Source of the DNA: Favolaschia claudopus
Lineage: Eukaryota; Basidiomycota; Agaricomycetes; Agaricales; Mycenaceae
DNA: 64,000 nucleotides
NCBI GenBank assembly: GCA_037176885.1
Contig: JAWWNJ010000050.1
Span: 310,001-374,000, forward strand
Direction: 5' to 3'
The notes below the pieces were generated by a model. The model was given only the letters and a program-made list of their open reading frames with translations, was not told where the DNA came from and made no database searches. Of this stretch, positions 34,630 to 45,034 are shown piece by piece (the first letter of the stretch is position 1; each line of letters starts with the position of its first letter). The position numbers and the translations under genes are program-made.

Positions 34630-34910
34630 ATCGGTGCAAATGAAGTTGTGCTGGACCAATCAGGGTGTTCTTAAGTAATGATTTGCAAAGTACATGGTCG
34701 TTGTTGAATCATACAGTTCGCAAGTGTTAGTGGAAGGCGGTTCAATTTAAAGTGTTGCGTTCACACGGTTCAAGTTGGCATTTGCCGCTTTAGGAAGTGC
34801 TTAAATTTAACACTTCGCTTCTCTAAATTTCCCCCGACTATGACCTACTTAGTTACAATACATCTCACCGAACACCATATAGATTGAATTTCTTGATATA
34901 AGGTGAGCGC
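34630..34910. other. Upstream region of the Crypton-like gene
   Basis: No coding signal. If the gene is active its promoter lies here; no specific element is recognised. Confidence 0.3.
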
Positions 34911-35291
34911 AACCAGTACTGATGACCGGAACCATGTACCTTGCTCGGAGCAACTCTGACCCCATGAGTTTCACCCAGTTTGAGAGTGAATTTCAGAGAG
35001 TCCCACCTCGGCTAAAATTGCAATTTTTCAACGATTCCAGGTGACTTGATTCAACCAATTTTCAGGTGAATTTCACGTAGTTGGAATCTAGGTATGCCAA
35101 GCCAAATTCATGCACTTTCATTCACCCAATAGCAAGGTGATATTCACGTAGCTCAGCATGGCCTACAGGAAGTACGTGAATCAGGTACCTGAATTTCCAA
35201 CTACGTGAATCTGAATTCACTTGAAAATTGGTTGAATCGTGAATTTCATGCAACGGCTAAGTAAAATTCACGGGGTTTTACAACCACAGTG
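34911..35291. mobile_element. Truncated CACTG element fragment
   Basis: Homologous to the right half of the element at 19072-19907. It shares CCAGTACTGATGACC and ACCATGTACCTTGCTCGG at the left and ACGGGGTTTTAC...CAGTG at the right end (35291). The left half and left terminus are missing. It is the only CACTG copy outside the arms. Confidence 0.7.
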
Positions 35292-35599
35292 CGATGTACA
35301 CGATGCTCGATTAGTATCCGCTATGTGCCAGGTTGCTAAATAGATACTTCTTGCCAGCGACGCGTTTACTTGTGCGCCTCAAACGAAGAGTTGACTTGGA
35401 ACTCGAAGATCACACAGAACTGAGCGGGCCGAGTGCCATGACTCCCATCACACACGGGTGCAGTCCCATGTCCAAATAGAGACCGCACATGAGCCAAATA
35501 TAAATATTATGGCGGGCAGTTTTGCATAAGATAGACGTCACCCCAATCTGGCACGTGGTTACATAAGCAAAATCAGGCTGTCAACAAACATATCCGTGG
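35292..35599. other. Spacer adjoining the right arm
   Basis: Nothing recognised. The LINE of the right arm may begin in this stretch, since the ORF1-like frame opens at 35600, 41 bp before the inverted homology starts. Confidence 0.3.
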
Positions 35600-36905
35600 A
35601 TGCCATCAATGGACGATGGATCGTCCGTGGATGATCCAAGTCACGCTGCCCCTGCACCCACTCCCATTGCCCCGCAACAACAATCCAACGCGAATCCATC
35701 TAACCTCACCTCAACTACATCCGTCAATGCTGCGAGTCCCGCAGCAAACACAAAACTCGGTGTCGTTAGACGCGCACAAAGAATGACGTCCAAACTCACG
35801 CTCATTCTTTATGTGCTTTTCTATACCACAGTCGTCATTTGTGTCGCCCAAACGCGGCCCCGCCGGTGTTCGATGTTCAAGCCGCAACGCAAGTCGGGAC
35901 GTTGTTAGAAACACACAAAGGACGCAACGCGAAATCGCGCGCGCCAGTTGTGTGCATCTACATCGCAGTCGTCATTTGCGTGTCTACAACGGTTACCCAG
36001 CCGCAACTTGACCCAAACACGGCCCCGCAACAACTACAGCTCGACGAGAGCAGCAATACGCACATACTGCTACACCGACGAGCCAAACACCGAGCTTTGG
36101 TGCGGCTAGACGGCATCTGGGTGTGAGAGAAGGTGGGGAGAGGATTGTCTGGGAGAAAAAAAATGCAGTTAGCAAGAGAAGAAAGGCGAGAGGCAGTCGC
36201 GCACCTCATGAAGTCGTTGCAGGCAAGATTCAAAGCTATTTCTGTGCTTGAGATATGGTGATGCGCGTCCCCGGTAGTGCAATATTAATCTTGTTGTTCT
36301 TCAAGAAGATGCGAAGATCGAGTTTCTGGGGTGTGTGGACAAGACAAGACGAGACGTAGATTCCAATTCACAGAGTTTGTTGCCGTCAGTTTTGAAAGCA
36401 CCAGTATTTAGATGAGGCTCAAAGAGATCGAAACCAAGAAGCTCCAGGAAAAAGCGAGATGAGAGGCAGGAACAGCGGGACGTGACGGAGTTGCGCACGG
36501 GAAAATGAGCTGGCAGTTGATGGCGGCATTTGCCGGTTACCAATCTTGAATTCCATTGGCTTGTCCTATGTCGTTTTGGGACGCAACCCCGAATAGACAT
36601 AGTCTTGAATTCCCTGATCTTTACTCGATATGGCAAAAGAATCAAGATGAAATCAAGACACCAAATGGTAAACTGCACTCGCTGCAGCAAAGTTGGAGCT
36701 CTGTAATTTGAGGACATTGATGCAGAGGTATCTAACAATCTCTCCTCTTTTTCCCTCTTTTTCCCTCTTTTTCTGCAACTTGAAAACTTGATTAATTCTC
36801 CGTAACCACAGACATAGTACATAAGCCACTACGTCTACTCAAAACTTCGCCTATGTCAGCCTACAGCCGTAGGCAAACCCTTCGCCTACGACCCCTCGGA
36901 ATGCA
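35600..36905 (+). other. LINE 5' region with ORF1-like frame, right arm
   Basis: An ATG at 35600 opens a 102-codon frame, rich in Ala, Pro, Gln and Asn at first (MPSMDDGSSVDDPSHAAPAP), then basic. Only its first 41 bp lie outside the inverted duplication. Further frames include a charged helix (QLAREERREAVAHLMKSLQA). No CCHC knuckle is seen, so if this was ORF1 it is heavily decayed or divergent. Confidence 0.45.
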
Positions 36906-37649
36906 GTGCATGTCCCTCGGACTCCCACCTTGTCACCCGTTCAGGCGCGTGCGTGCGTGTCGGCGCCGGGTGTCTCTTTCATTCTGAATAAAAAATTTGT
37001 TGACACAGAAAACATCCGCGAATATGTCCTCGTCCCGGGACGTGCATTCATGATCGTAATACCTTCACATTCAGGAAAAACTCAAAACATTCTCAACAAT
37101 TATGCTCCCAACTCATCCGATGAACGTCGTAAGCTTTGGGATTACCTATGGAATTTATGGTACAGTGACTGCCATTTACCCCTTCCCACTGAGGCCGCAG
37201 GGGATTGGATTTTTGTCGAAGATCCTATTAATCGTTCTTCAGACACGACTGACCAAGTACCGTCAAATTTTGCACGCCACATGTCTCTGTTTCAATTCCA
37301 AGATGGGTGGCGCTTGACGTTCCCAGATAGAGTATAAGGGACTATACTTGCAGACAGATTCGTACAGATAGCTCCACCGGTGAGCTCCATATTTCCCATT
37401 CCAGAATCGACCGGGTCTATATCCCGAGTACCCATTTCAGCGAATACCGAAACTGGCCCATCAAGCACTGTGCCGTTAACTCTGATCATCGATTGGTCTC
37501 TGTGGAAATTGTTTCACGCTCGGATGAGAAACCAGGGCCCGGGAGGTGGAGTATGCCTCTCTATCTCTTGAAAACTCCGAAATTCATGAAGCGAGTTCAC
37601 GAACTCAACAGAAAATTGGCCGAGGATGTTGAAAAACTCACGAACGATT
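36906..37649 (+). pseudogene. LINE endonuclease domain, right arm
   Basis: Frame with PGVSFILNKKF, NNYAPNSSDERRKLWD, GDWIFVEDPINRSSD and DGWRLTFPDRV up to a TAA at 37335-37337. It then continues one frame over as HISHSRIDRVYIPSTHFSEY and NSDHRLVSVEIVSRSDEKPG to a TAG near 37649. SRIDR and SDHR are the conserved late motifs of apurinic-type LINE endonucleases; the Asp/His of SDH are catalytic. Such enzymes nick target DNA to prime reverse transcription. The stop and frame change, shared with the left arm, inactivate this copy. Confidence 0.78.
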
Positions 37650-37680
37650 AGCGAGACCCCGATTTCAACGAACAAATCCT

Positions 37681-38688
37681 ATGGTTAAATACAAAGAGGA
37701 TGTTGCGCAATACGGTAGATATTGCTCCCGTTTCCTGAACGAGCATGTAAAAGAGGTAAGAACTTTGGAAATGAAGCTACGCATGGTCATACACAATGAG
37801 GACATGGCTCTACAGGACCGCTTCTTGGCGATCCGTACTATTGAAGACCAAATTGATACCTGCGTGAAAGAAGAGGCCGATCGAAAAAGCGAATGGCTGA
37901 TGCTCGGTACGATATTGAAGGCGAGACTTTGAGAACAAAACTCTGGACTAATTCAGCAAAGGGGTACACATTGAAGGACTCCATTGACGAGTTCAGAATG
38001 GAACCGGAATCACAGGATCATACACTCCCTAGGTTCGAGACACGACCCCGAGAAATGGCCAAAATGGCTGGAAGATACCACGATAATATTCAAACGCGTG
38101 ATGTGCCGGATGAATATAGTCGTATACTCTGCACTGAGATGGTTCTTGAACACTGTCAGGCACGTCTTTCGCAAGACGAGTACCAAAAATTAGATACAAC
38201 ACTTACTGAGGACGAAATTCGGAAAGCGCTGAAGCTCTCAAATAATGGCAAGGCTCCCGGACTCGATGGCATTAACCCTACGAGTTCTTCAGGCATCTAG
38301 ACCTCCTTTACATGCAGTCGAAACGTTCTGAGCAAGCGATCTTCAACATTATTGGCTTTCTTGCGAGGTTATATGAACATGTTGAAACGCACGGCGTGGT
38401 CAACGGTACAAAATTCAACTCCGGATGGTTATGCCATCCATTCTTCAAGAAGGCGATAAAAGCCTGGTTTCCAATTACCGCCCGATTACTCTCCTCAATG
38501 CAGATTACAAATTAATGACAAAAGCTCACTCGTTGCGTTTGATGAGTGTCGCACCGTCTCTGGTTCATCCGGATCAAGCTGGTTTTATGAAGGGCAGAAA
38601 ATTAGAAGACCAAGTTAAACTTTCCAAATTCCTGCTGGACTACGCTGAGGCGGCAGAAGAGGACGGTGTAATTATTGCTCTAGATCAA
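37681..38688 (+). pseudogene. LINE ORF2 linker and RT 5' half, right arm
   Basis: The linker (NEHVKEVRTLEMKLRM, RYDIEGETLRTKLW, MAKMAGRYHDNIQ) leads into the RT fingers: LTEDEIRKALKLSNNGKAPG, LDGIN, then YRPITLLNADYKLM, DQAGFMKGRKLEDQV and ALDQE at the copia junction. Several frame changes separate these blocks. The sequence stops exactly inside RT motif A, where copia is inserted, and continues at 43713 with KAYDRINHAYLL. Unlike the left arm it has no CACTG element at 38135. Confidence 0.8.
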
Positions 38689-38693
38689 GAAAA

Positions 38694-38970
38694 TGTTGAA
38701 GTATTTATTTCTCTTCCATTTACCGTACATACCTTACATTCTCCAACTCGCAATCCGTTCCGTTACGCGTCACACATTCCTTATGTAGCTTTGTGTCACA
38801 GTCACATTCCTCAGTCGTTTCCTCCACGACTGAGGTATGTGCACTCGTATCTACTATCAGCTTACAGCTTACTGATTCTCCTGGTAGTTTATACTTACTG
38901 TATTCTATCAGGTATATAATACACGAGTCGTTTCCTCCACGACTGAGTTTATACTTACTGTATTCTATTA
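38694..38970 (+). repeat. copia 5' LTR, right arm
   Basis: 277 bp. Starts TGTTGAAG and ends TTCTATTA where the partner LTR ends TTCTATCA. It contains the potential hairpin CCTCAGTCGT / ACGACTGAGG and a 24-bp direct repeat (TTTATACTTACTG...) near its 3' end. Confidence 0.95.
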
Positions 38971-39124
38971 GGTTATGGGCCACCGCGCCTCTGCTTAATC
39001 TCAGCCAGTACCGGACCGCTACTTGTCGAAAACCCGACGACTCTCTTTATTATCTCATTCCCCACATCTACCCTGCTTCCCGCCACATTTTACACCAAAC
39101 TTGTCGACTTCTCGCTGACACGTC

Positions 39125-41400
39125 ATGCCCGATCCGGACACCAAAACTTCGACGGCTTCTTCCTGGGATTTACCCCACGGCGCTGGGACTTTCTTTCCGC
39201 GCGGGGAGGACCGCCTCAAGGACGAAACCGGGTACTTCCCGTGGTCCAAACGGATGAAGTCAGCGTACGAGACAATCGAAATCTGGGATATTGTTTCCAC
39301 GGTATCTAAGCCGGGGGACAAGGCGTCTGCGGAGGAGCACAGGATTTGGAAGAAGAAGGACAGGTCTGCACTCTCATATTTGCGGTCTTCTGTCGACAGC
39401 GAGCTCGTCGTCAAAGTCTCAGACTATGACACTGTCCACCAAGCTTGGACCGCTCTCGAGACCGAGTTTGGGCAGACTGGGACTGGGGGTCCGGTCCTAT
39501 CGTTAGCGCCATCTTCCTCTCCACTCTTCCCTCCGATCCAGACGACCCCAAATCCTACTATTCCCTTGTCCAGAGCGCCAAGATTGACGACACGACTACT
39601 CTGGTCTCTACGATCCAGGGTGTCCTCGATTCCCGTCGCCGCAGAAAGTCCTTGAAGACCGAGGGTCAGACCGAGGGTCAGTCGCAGGAGTCTGCCCTCG
39701 CAGCGTTGGAGCACGCTGCAATCGCTCGCGGTACGAAATTCTGTCGTAACTGCAAGCATGAAGGTCATATCGCGGACAACTGCTGGCAACCGGGTGGCGG
39801 TAAGGCCGGTCAGGGCCCGAAGCAGCAGCAGCATAAAAAGAAGGGGAAGAGGGGTAAGGGCAAGGAGAAGGCTCACAATACGGATGGAGGGGGAGACGAA
39901 AAATCCAATAATGTACGCTTCGAGAAATGCTTAATGGCCTCCGTGGCCGACTTCTCCTCTTACTCCCTGCGTGATGAGAGCATTCCGGCTACACCTCCGA
40001 CGTCATCCTCCCAGACCAACAACTCCGCGTACAGTGCACGTACAGCGGGTGCGTCTACCATCATCGATTCCGGTACATCGACACACATTCACTCCGTTCG
40101 ACGCGACTTCGTTTCTTACGCCCAAGCCGTATCCGGAAATATCAGCGGGTTCGGCAACGGTTCGAGGAAAATCGCGGGTCGCGGTGAAGCACAGCTACTA
40201 GCATCCCATCCTAAGGGTGGTAACGTCCGACTCAGGTTGGTCCGACTCAGGTTGAAAGATACCTGTTATGTCCCTGACTCTCAGCCGACGCTTATATCAG
40301 TGTCGCGGCTTGATCAGGCGGACTGTTACACCGTCTTTGGCGGTGGACGCTGTGTTACCTTTGAGAAGGGTGACAGTGGCAAGCTCATCCGCAACCTCAT
40401 TTCGTCCGAGAAGGTTATTCTGACCGCCTCTCTCGGCAGCGATCGCCTCTATCACCTTGATTCCTCCTCGTCGACGGAGAATTCTTTTTCCACCTCGTCT
40501 CGACCTCCGACCTCAAAGCTTGAGGAGCTGCATCAGCGTCTAGGGCATCTAGGCTACCCTGCGCTGCGCGCTCTCGTTCGGAAGGGTCACATTTCAGGTG
40601 TGAAACTATCTACGGCGGAACTCAATGCTGAGCCGCCGGTATGTCAATCTTGCATGGAGGGCAAGATGACTCGTGCCTCTTTTCCTCCTTCGGAAGAGGA
40701 AAATGCCGAACATATTCTTGATCACGTTCATTCAGATCTTTGGACTGCTCCAGTCCGTACTCTGAACGGATCGAAATATGCCCTCGCTTTCACCGATGAC
40801 TGCTCTCGCTGAATTTGGATGTTTTACCTGCGTCACAAGAGTGATGCAGTAGCTGCATTCAAGGAGTGGTTGGAGATGGTCGAGCGTGAGACAGGTCGTA
40901 AGCTTAAGGTCTGGCACGTCGATAATGGGGGTGAATTTATCAACGAAGACCTGAAGCGGTTCTTGAAGGCACGTGGTATTCAGCTCAAAACCAGCGCTCC
41001 ACGTACTCCTGAACAGAACGGTGTCGCCGAACGTCAGTTTAGGTCTATTTTTGACCGCGTTCGCATCGTCCTCATCGACGCCGACCTGCCGCTTAGCATG
41101 TGGGCTGAGGCCAGCAATTACATGGTCTATGTCAAAAACCGTAACCCACACAGCGCTCTCGACCTTCGTACCCCTTTCTCCACCCGCTTTCCAAACCGCA
41201 AACAGCCGAAGTACGGGTCTTTTCACCGTTTCGGTTGCAGGGCTTACCTCTATAACGACAATCCTAATCGCAAAAAGTTCGACCATCGCGGTGAATCGGC
41301 TATTTTTGTTGGGTATCCGGATGATCGCAAGGCTTGGAAGGTTTATCGCCCCTCAAAGCGTACCTTCGGGTCGTCGCCTCATATCAAATTCGACGACAAC
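39125..41400 (+). pseudogene. copia gag-protease-integrase, right arm
   Basis: Gag starts MPDPDTKTSTASSWDLPHG at 39125 and runs in frame to about 39490 (AWTALETEFGQTG). The continuation (SGPIVSAIFLSTLPSDPDD) is in another frame, so one indel lies in the G-rich stretch near 39480-39495, unless a programmed shift is used. The knuckle is CRNCKHEGHIADNC. The protease site is IDSGTSTHI. Integrase has HQRLGHLGYPAL and CQSCMEGK (HHCC), then SDLW, VDNGGEF and NGVAERQ, giving the D, D, E triad. The frame is cut by TGA at 40810-40812 right after FTDDCSR. Near 41380-41420 the 17-bp unit AAATTCGACGACAACTC is duplicated in tandem; a single copy would keep integrase in frame with RT. Confidence 0.9.
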
Positions 41401-43430
41401 TCAAATTCGACGACAACTCAAATTGTGGGGAATTTCGAGCTGAGGGGGAGATACACTCATACAAATATTCTTCTCTCAAATCGTCTTCGACCGAAGCTGA
41501 TGATGATGATTACAGCCCTCCTTCCTCCACTTCTACGCCTCCAACTGCCAATCCGGTACCTCCTCGTGCACCATCCCCTCCTGCTCCGGCTGGACCTGCG
41601 GATGTCGTGTCACAACCTAAACCCCAGGCACCTCGTCAACCTCGTCCTCTACCACCTCCGCGCGACCCATCTACCCGTATCCGGGAAGCCGCTGAGCTCA
41701 AGGCCGCCGCCGCAAACCTTAATTCAGGCTTAGCAGCAGCGCCAGCTCCAGAGGACCCTGACCGTGCGCCGGAAGATTCTGCTTTCGCGGAATCCTGGGA
41801 CGAATTTGAGTACGCTCATATCATTGGTCCCGGCGAAGTTCCTCGCAACTACAAGGAAGCGATGGAATCGCCCGATCGTTCCGAGTGGGAGAGCGCGATG
41901 GAAGTCGAGCTCGATAGCATTGCGAGGATGGGTACATGGGAACTTGTCCCACCACCTCCCGGTGTGACTCCGCTTGGTTCGCTCTGGGTCTATGCCTTGA
42001 AGCACGACAGTACTGGTGCCATCACTCGGTACAAAGCTCGTCTATGTGCTCAGGGTACACCCCAGCGCCCAGGTATCGATTTTTCGATGTCTTTTGCTCC
42101 TGTTGTGAAGTCAGAGTCGCTTCGTTACCTCCTAACCCTAGCTGCAAAGCTGGACTGGGAATTCCACGTTGTGGACGTCGACTCCGCCTTTCTCAACAGC
42201 GAGACGGATCCAGACGAGCCACCTATCTACATGCGACAGCCTCAGGGCCATCGTGTTTGTGGAAAGGAGGACTATGTCTGTCTCCTGAAAAGGGGAATTT
42301 ACGGGTTAAAGCAAGCCGCACTTCTCTGGTACCAAAAGTTACGTTCCATTTTGGTCAAGATTGGTTTCCGGGTGTGCATTGCTGATCCGTGCGTCTTTAT
42401 TCGTCGCCTGGAGAAGGCTATTTCCATCATCAGCGCCCACGTTGATGATCTTGGATTATTCTGCTCCTCTGTTGCAGAGGTCAAACTTTTAAAGAAGCAG
42501 ATTTCCGAGCATGTCCGAATCAAGGACTTGGGAGAGTCAAAATCCATTCTTGGCCTCGAAATCCTGCGTGATCGTGCGAACCGCACCATCTCCTTGTCTC
42601 ATCGTTTCTATATTGACTCGATTGTGGCTCGGTATCGCATGGAGGATGCACGGCCCGTATACTCGCCAGTCAACACGTCGGCCGCTCCGCTTTCCAAGTC
42701 TCAATCTCCTCAGACTTCGGAAGAACTCCAGCGCATGGCCAACGCACCCTACCAGCACGCCGTTGGTTCGCTTATGCATACCGCTGTTCAATGCCGTCCA
42801 GACATCACAAAGGCAGTCCAGTCCGTATCGCAATTTAGCTCCAACCCCGGTGAAGCTCATTGGGAAGCCGTTAAACGGATCCTCGCGTACCTCAAAACCA
42901 CACGCGACTCTGTCCTTGTTCTAGGCGGCAATGAAGACCTTACCCTTCACGCTTTTAGCGATTCAGATTGGGCAAACTCAAAGGATCACGCCCGATCCAT
43001 TTCTGGGTATGCTGTCTTCATCGGATCCAGCTTAATCGCTTGGTCAGCGAAGAAGCAAACCTCCACGGCTCTTTCGACTGGCGAAGCCGAGCTCTACGCT
43101 GGCACACACGTCGGGCGTGAAATCATGTGGCTCCGCTCTCTTCTGTTCGAGCTTGGTTTCTTACTACCTCCCGGACCGACTTCCCTTTCTATCGACAATA
43201 CTTCCACCATCCGGATGATTGTCAATACTGATGAAGTCACCGCTCGAACGAAGCACGTCCACATTGCCATCTGGTGGATCCGTGAAGCAGTCCTCCATCG
43301 CTGCATCGTCCCTGTTTACGTCCCTACGGAAGTGAATGTTGCCGACTTATTCACGAAACCATTGTTGGCACCACGCCACAAGACTCTCGTCAAAATGTTG
43401 GGCATGGCTCCCCGACCGGATGCTCGTTGA
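41334..43430 (+). CDS. copia RT-RNase H open frame, right arm
   Basis: An uninterrupted 698-codon frame. After a Pro/Ala-rich linker come WVYALKHDSTGAITRYKARL, FAPVVKSESLRYLLTLAA, VDVDSAFLN (motif A), KRGIYGLKQAALLWYQKL and ISAHVDDLGLF (the catalytic DD pair in an HVDD context rather than YVDD). RNase H follows with FSDSDWANSKD, SISGYAVFIGSSLIAWSAKK, TGEAELYAGTH and ADLFTKPL. This is the end of the copia polyprotein; the nominal ATG is internal and the domain was originally translated as part of gag-pol. It lies immediately before the polypurine tract. The same frame in the left arm is broken by an insertion. Confidence 0.88.
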   Translation: MEGLSPLKAYLRVVASYQIRRQLKFDDNSNCGEFRAEGEIHSYKYSSLKSSSTEADDDDYSPPSSTSTPPTANPVPPRAPSPPAPAGPADVVSQPKPQAPRQPRPLPPPRDPSTRIREAAELKAAAANLNSGLAAAPAPEDPDRAPEDSAFAESWDEFEYAHIIGPGEVPRNYKEAMESPDRSEWESAMEVELDSIARMGTWELVPPPPGVTPLGSLWVYALKHDSTGAITRYKARLCAQGTPQRPGIDFSMSFAPVVKSESLRYLLTLAAKLDWEFHVVDVDSAFLNSETDPDEPPIYMRQPQGHRVCGKEDYVCLLKRGIYGLKQAALLWYQKLRSILVKIGFRVCIADPCVFIRRLEKAISIISAHVDDLGLFCSSVAEVKLLKKQISEHVRIKDLGESKSILGLEILRDRANRTISLSHRFYIDSIVARYRMEDARPVYSPVNTSAAPLSKSQSPQTSEELQRMANAPYQHAVGSLMHTAVQCRPDITKAVQSVSQFSSNPGEAHWEAVKRILAYLKTTRDSVLVLGGNEDLTLHAFSDSDWANSKDHARSISGYAVFIGSSLIAWSAKKQTSTALSTGEAELYAGTHVGREIMWLRSLLFELGFLLPPGPTSLSIDNTSTIRMIVNTDEVTARTKHVHIAIWWIREAVLHRCIVPVYVPTEVNVADLFTKPLLAPRHKTLVKMLGMAPRPDAR
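41441..41450 (+). other. Internal copy of the polypurine tract (possible central PPT)
   Basis: TGAGGGGGAG at the IN/RT boundary is identical over 10 nt to the polypurine tract next to the 3' LTR (43428-43437). Ty1 and retroviruses such as lentiviruses carry an internal second PPT that primes plus strands. The mirror copy is at 15756-15765 (CTCCCCCTCA). It also encodes Glu-Gly-Glu in the RT frame. Confidence 0.5.
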
Positions 43431-43437
43431 GGGGGAG
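43428..43437 (+). other. copia polypurine tract
   Basis: TGAGGGGGAG lies directly against the 3' LTR start TGTTGAAG. It primes plus-strand DNA synthesis in LTR retrotransposons. Mirror at 12290-12299. Confidence 0.85.
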
Positions 43438-43712
43438 TGTTGAAGTATTTATTTCTCTTCCATTTACCGTACATACCTTACATTCTCCAACTCGCAATCC
43501 GTTCCGTTACGCGTCACACATTCCTTATGTAGCTTTGTGTCACCGTCACATTCCTCAGTCGTTTCCTCCACGACTGAGGTATGTGCACTCGTATCTACTG
43601 TCCTTACAGTTTACTGATTCTCCTGGTAGTTTATACTTACTGTATTCTATCAGGTATATAATACACGAGTCGTTTCCTCCACAACTGAGTTTATACTTAC
43701 TGTATTCTATCA
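43438..43712 (+). repeat. copia 3' LTR, right arm
   Basis: 275 bp, TG...CA ends, followed by GAAAA. It differs from the 5' LTR by about eight changes (for example CACCGTCAC against CACAGTCAC, CCACAACTG against CCACGACTG). The identical set of differences is found in the left arm. Confidence 0.95.
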
Positions 43713-43717
43713 GAAAA

Positions 43718-44464
43718 GGCCTACGATAGGATCAATCACGCCTATTTGCTGCGAGTCTTGCAACATTTTCGATTCCCTCCCCGATTTTGCAGCCTAATCA
43801 AACATCTGTATACTAACGCAGAAACGGTGGTGATAGTTAACGGGATGCTAAGTGATCCCTACCTTGTTATTCGGGGTGTCCGACAAGGTGACCCTCTTTC
43901 ATGTCTTCCATTCAATCTAGCAATTGAGCCTTTGGCATGCCTCATTAGAAACTCTGACCTGACAGGTGTCCGCATTCCCGGAATAGACGAGGACCTCATC
44001 ATATCTCTCTTTGCTGATGATACGACATTTTTTTTGTCGTGCTCCAACTCCCTTAACGAACTTTAGAAAATACTCGACCTGTGGTGGGCCGCTTCAACGG
44101 CAAAATTTAACGAGCATTAAACAGTCAGGGCGACGAGAATATCGAGCCGAAGTCCTACTTCATAGAAGGACAAACAGGAATTCACCAATTGAAAGTATTG
44201 CGACAGAAATCCGGATTGTACCTGACGGAGAGCCGTGCCGAATACTCGGAGCATGGAGAGGAAATCAGTCAACCTACCTGACCCCTTGGCCGTCGATTCT
44301 TGAGAAAATTACCTGCGACCTACGGCGGTGGAGTGTTTTGAAACCGCAATTGGAAGGAAAACGACATATAATCAACATGGTAATTGGTGGCAGGACTCAA
44401 TACTTGAGCCGAGTTCAGGGAATGCCGAAATCGATCGAAGCAACATTGATGAAATTAGAACACG
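43718..44464 (+). pseudogene. LINE reverse transcriptase, 3' half, right arm
   Basis: Continues RT motif A after copia (GAAAAGGCCTACGATAGG gives EKAYDR). Then come VIVNGMLSDPYLVIRGVRQG, DPLSCLPFNLAIEPL (motif B) and ISLFADDTTFFL (motif C). After a TAG near 44066 other frames carry the thumb region (EGKRHIINMVIGGRTQYL, MPKSIEATLMKLEHD), which leads directly into the 306-bp CACTG element. Frameshifts and stops make it inactive. Confidence 0.82.
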
Positions 44465-44467
44465 ACT

Positions 44468-44773
44468 CACTGCGTTCAAGCGCCGGCTAGATTTTTGATG
44501 TCTAGCTGATGGCCGCAAGCCGGCCTCGGCACGTCCTGTCGAGTTCTGCCAGGACGTGTACACACGCCTCGTCATGCGTCTAGGCGCGTCTAGACTGCGC
44601 CTCCGTTCCACGACCGTCGCGGAGGTAGACGCCCCTCGGCCGTCAAATTGTGAGGCGGCCGGCAAAGGCCGATTCTAGACGCAACTACGCGGCTCCGTGG
44701 ACCTCCACTGGCCTCGGCGATCACCTCAGCGCGCCTCGCCACCGGCCTTTTCAGGGACTGTTTGAACGCAGTG
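44468..44773. mobile_element. 306-bp CACTG-ended DNA element, right arm
   Basis: Ends CACTGCGTTCAA and TTGAACGCAGTG, target duplication ACT (44465-44467 and 44774-44776). Removing the element and one ACT joins the LINE frame as EHDFLWDGKRARIG, the expected FLWDGK motif after RT. GC-rich interior with repeated CTAGAC or TCTAG motifs and no ORF of note. It is assigned to the CACTA superfamily by termini and 3-bp duplication. Confidence 0.85.
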
Positions 44774-45034
44774 ACTTCCTTTGGGATGGTAAGCGTGCCA
44801 GGATCGGCCACAAAACGATGATCCAGGACATTGCTGATGGGGGAAAACAAACACTGTGCCAACCAAGGGTCACGAAATTCATGATGTTTCTCGTCATGAC
44901 TTTCCTGACGATTTGTCCGGAAAGTCATAGTGATTTACCGGAAATTCATAACAAAACATCATGACTCGGAATCGTGTTTTCATGATGATTATGGGGCTGT
45001 TCATAATGATTTTTCATGATGTTTCATTAACAAA

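Larger units (their letters stand above)
38689..43717 (+). mobile_element. Ty1/copia LTR retrotransposon, right arm
   Basis: Complete structure on the + strand: target duplication GAAAA (38689-38693 and 43713-43717), 5' LTR 38694-38970, internal gag-PR-IN-RT-RNase H order (copia type, integrase before RT), polypurine tract 43428-43437, 3' LTR 43438-43712. Removing the element with one GAAAA restores DQEKAYDR, motif A of the LINE RT. The bases after the 5' LTR (GGTTATGGGCCACC) should be the primer-binding site; the matching tRNA is not identified. Coding capacity is broken by a gag frameshift, a TGA in integrase and a 17-bp duplication. Confidence 0.95.

Noticed and set aside
36301..36822. 173-codon frame on the - strand (mirrored at 21223-21744)
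   Set aside because: It lies antisense to the LINE 5' region, has no recognisable domain, and is present in both arms only because the arms are copies.
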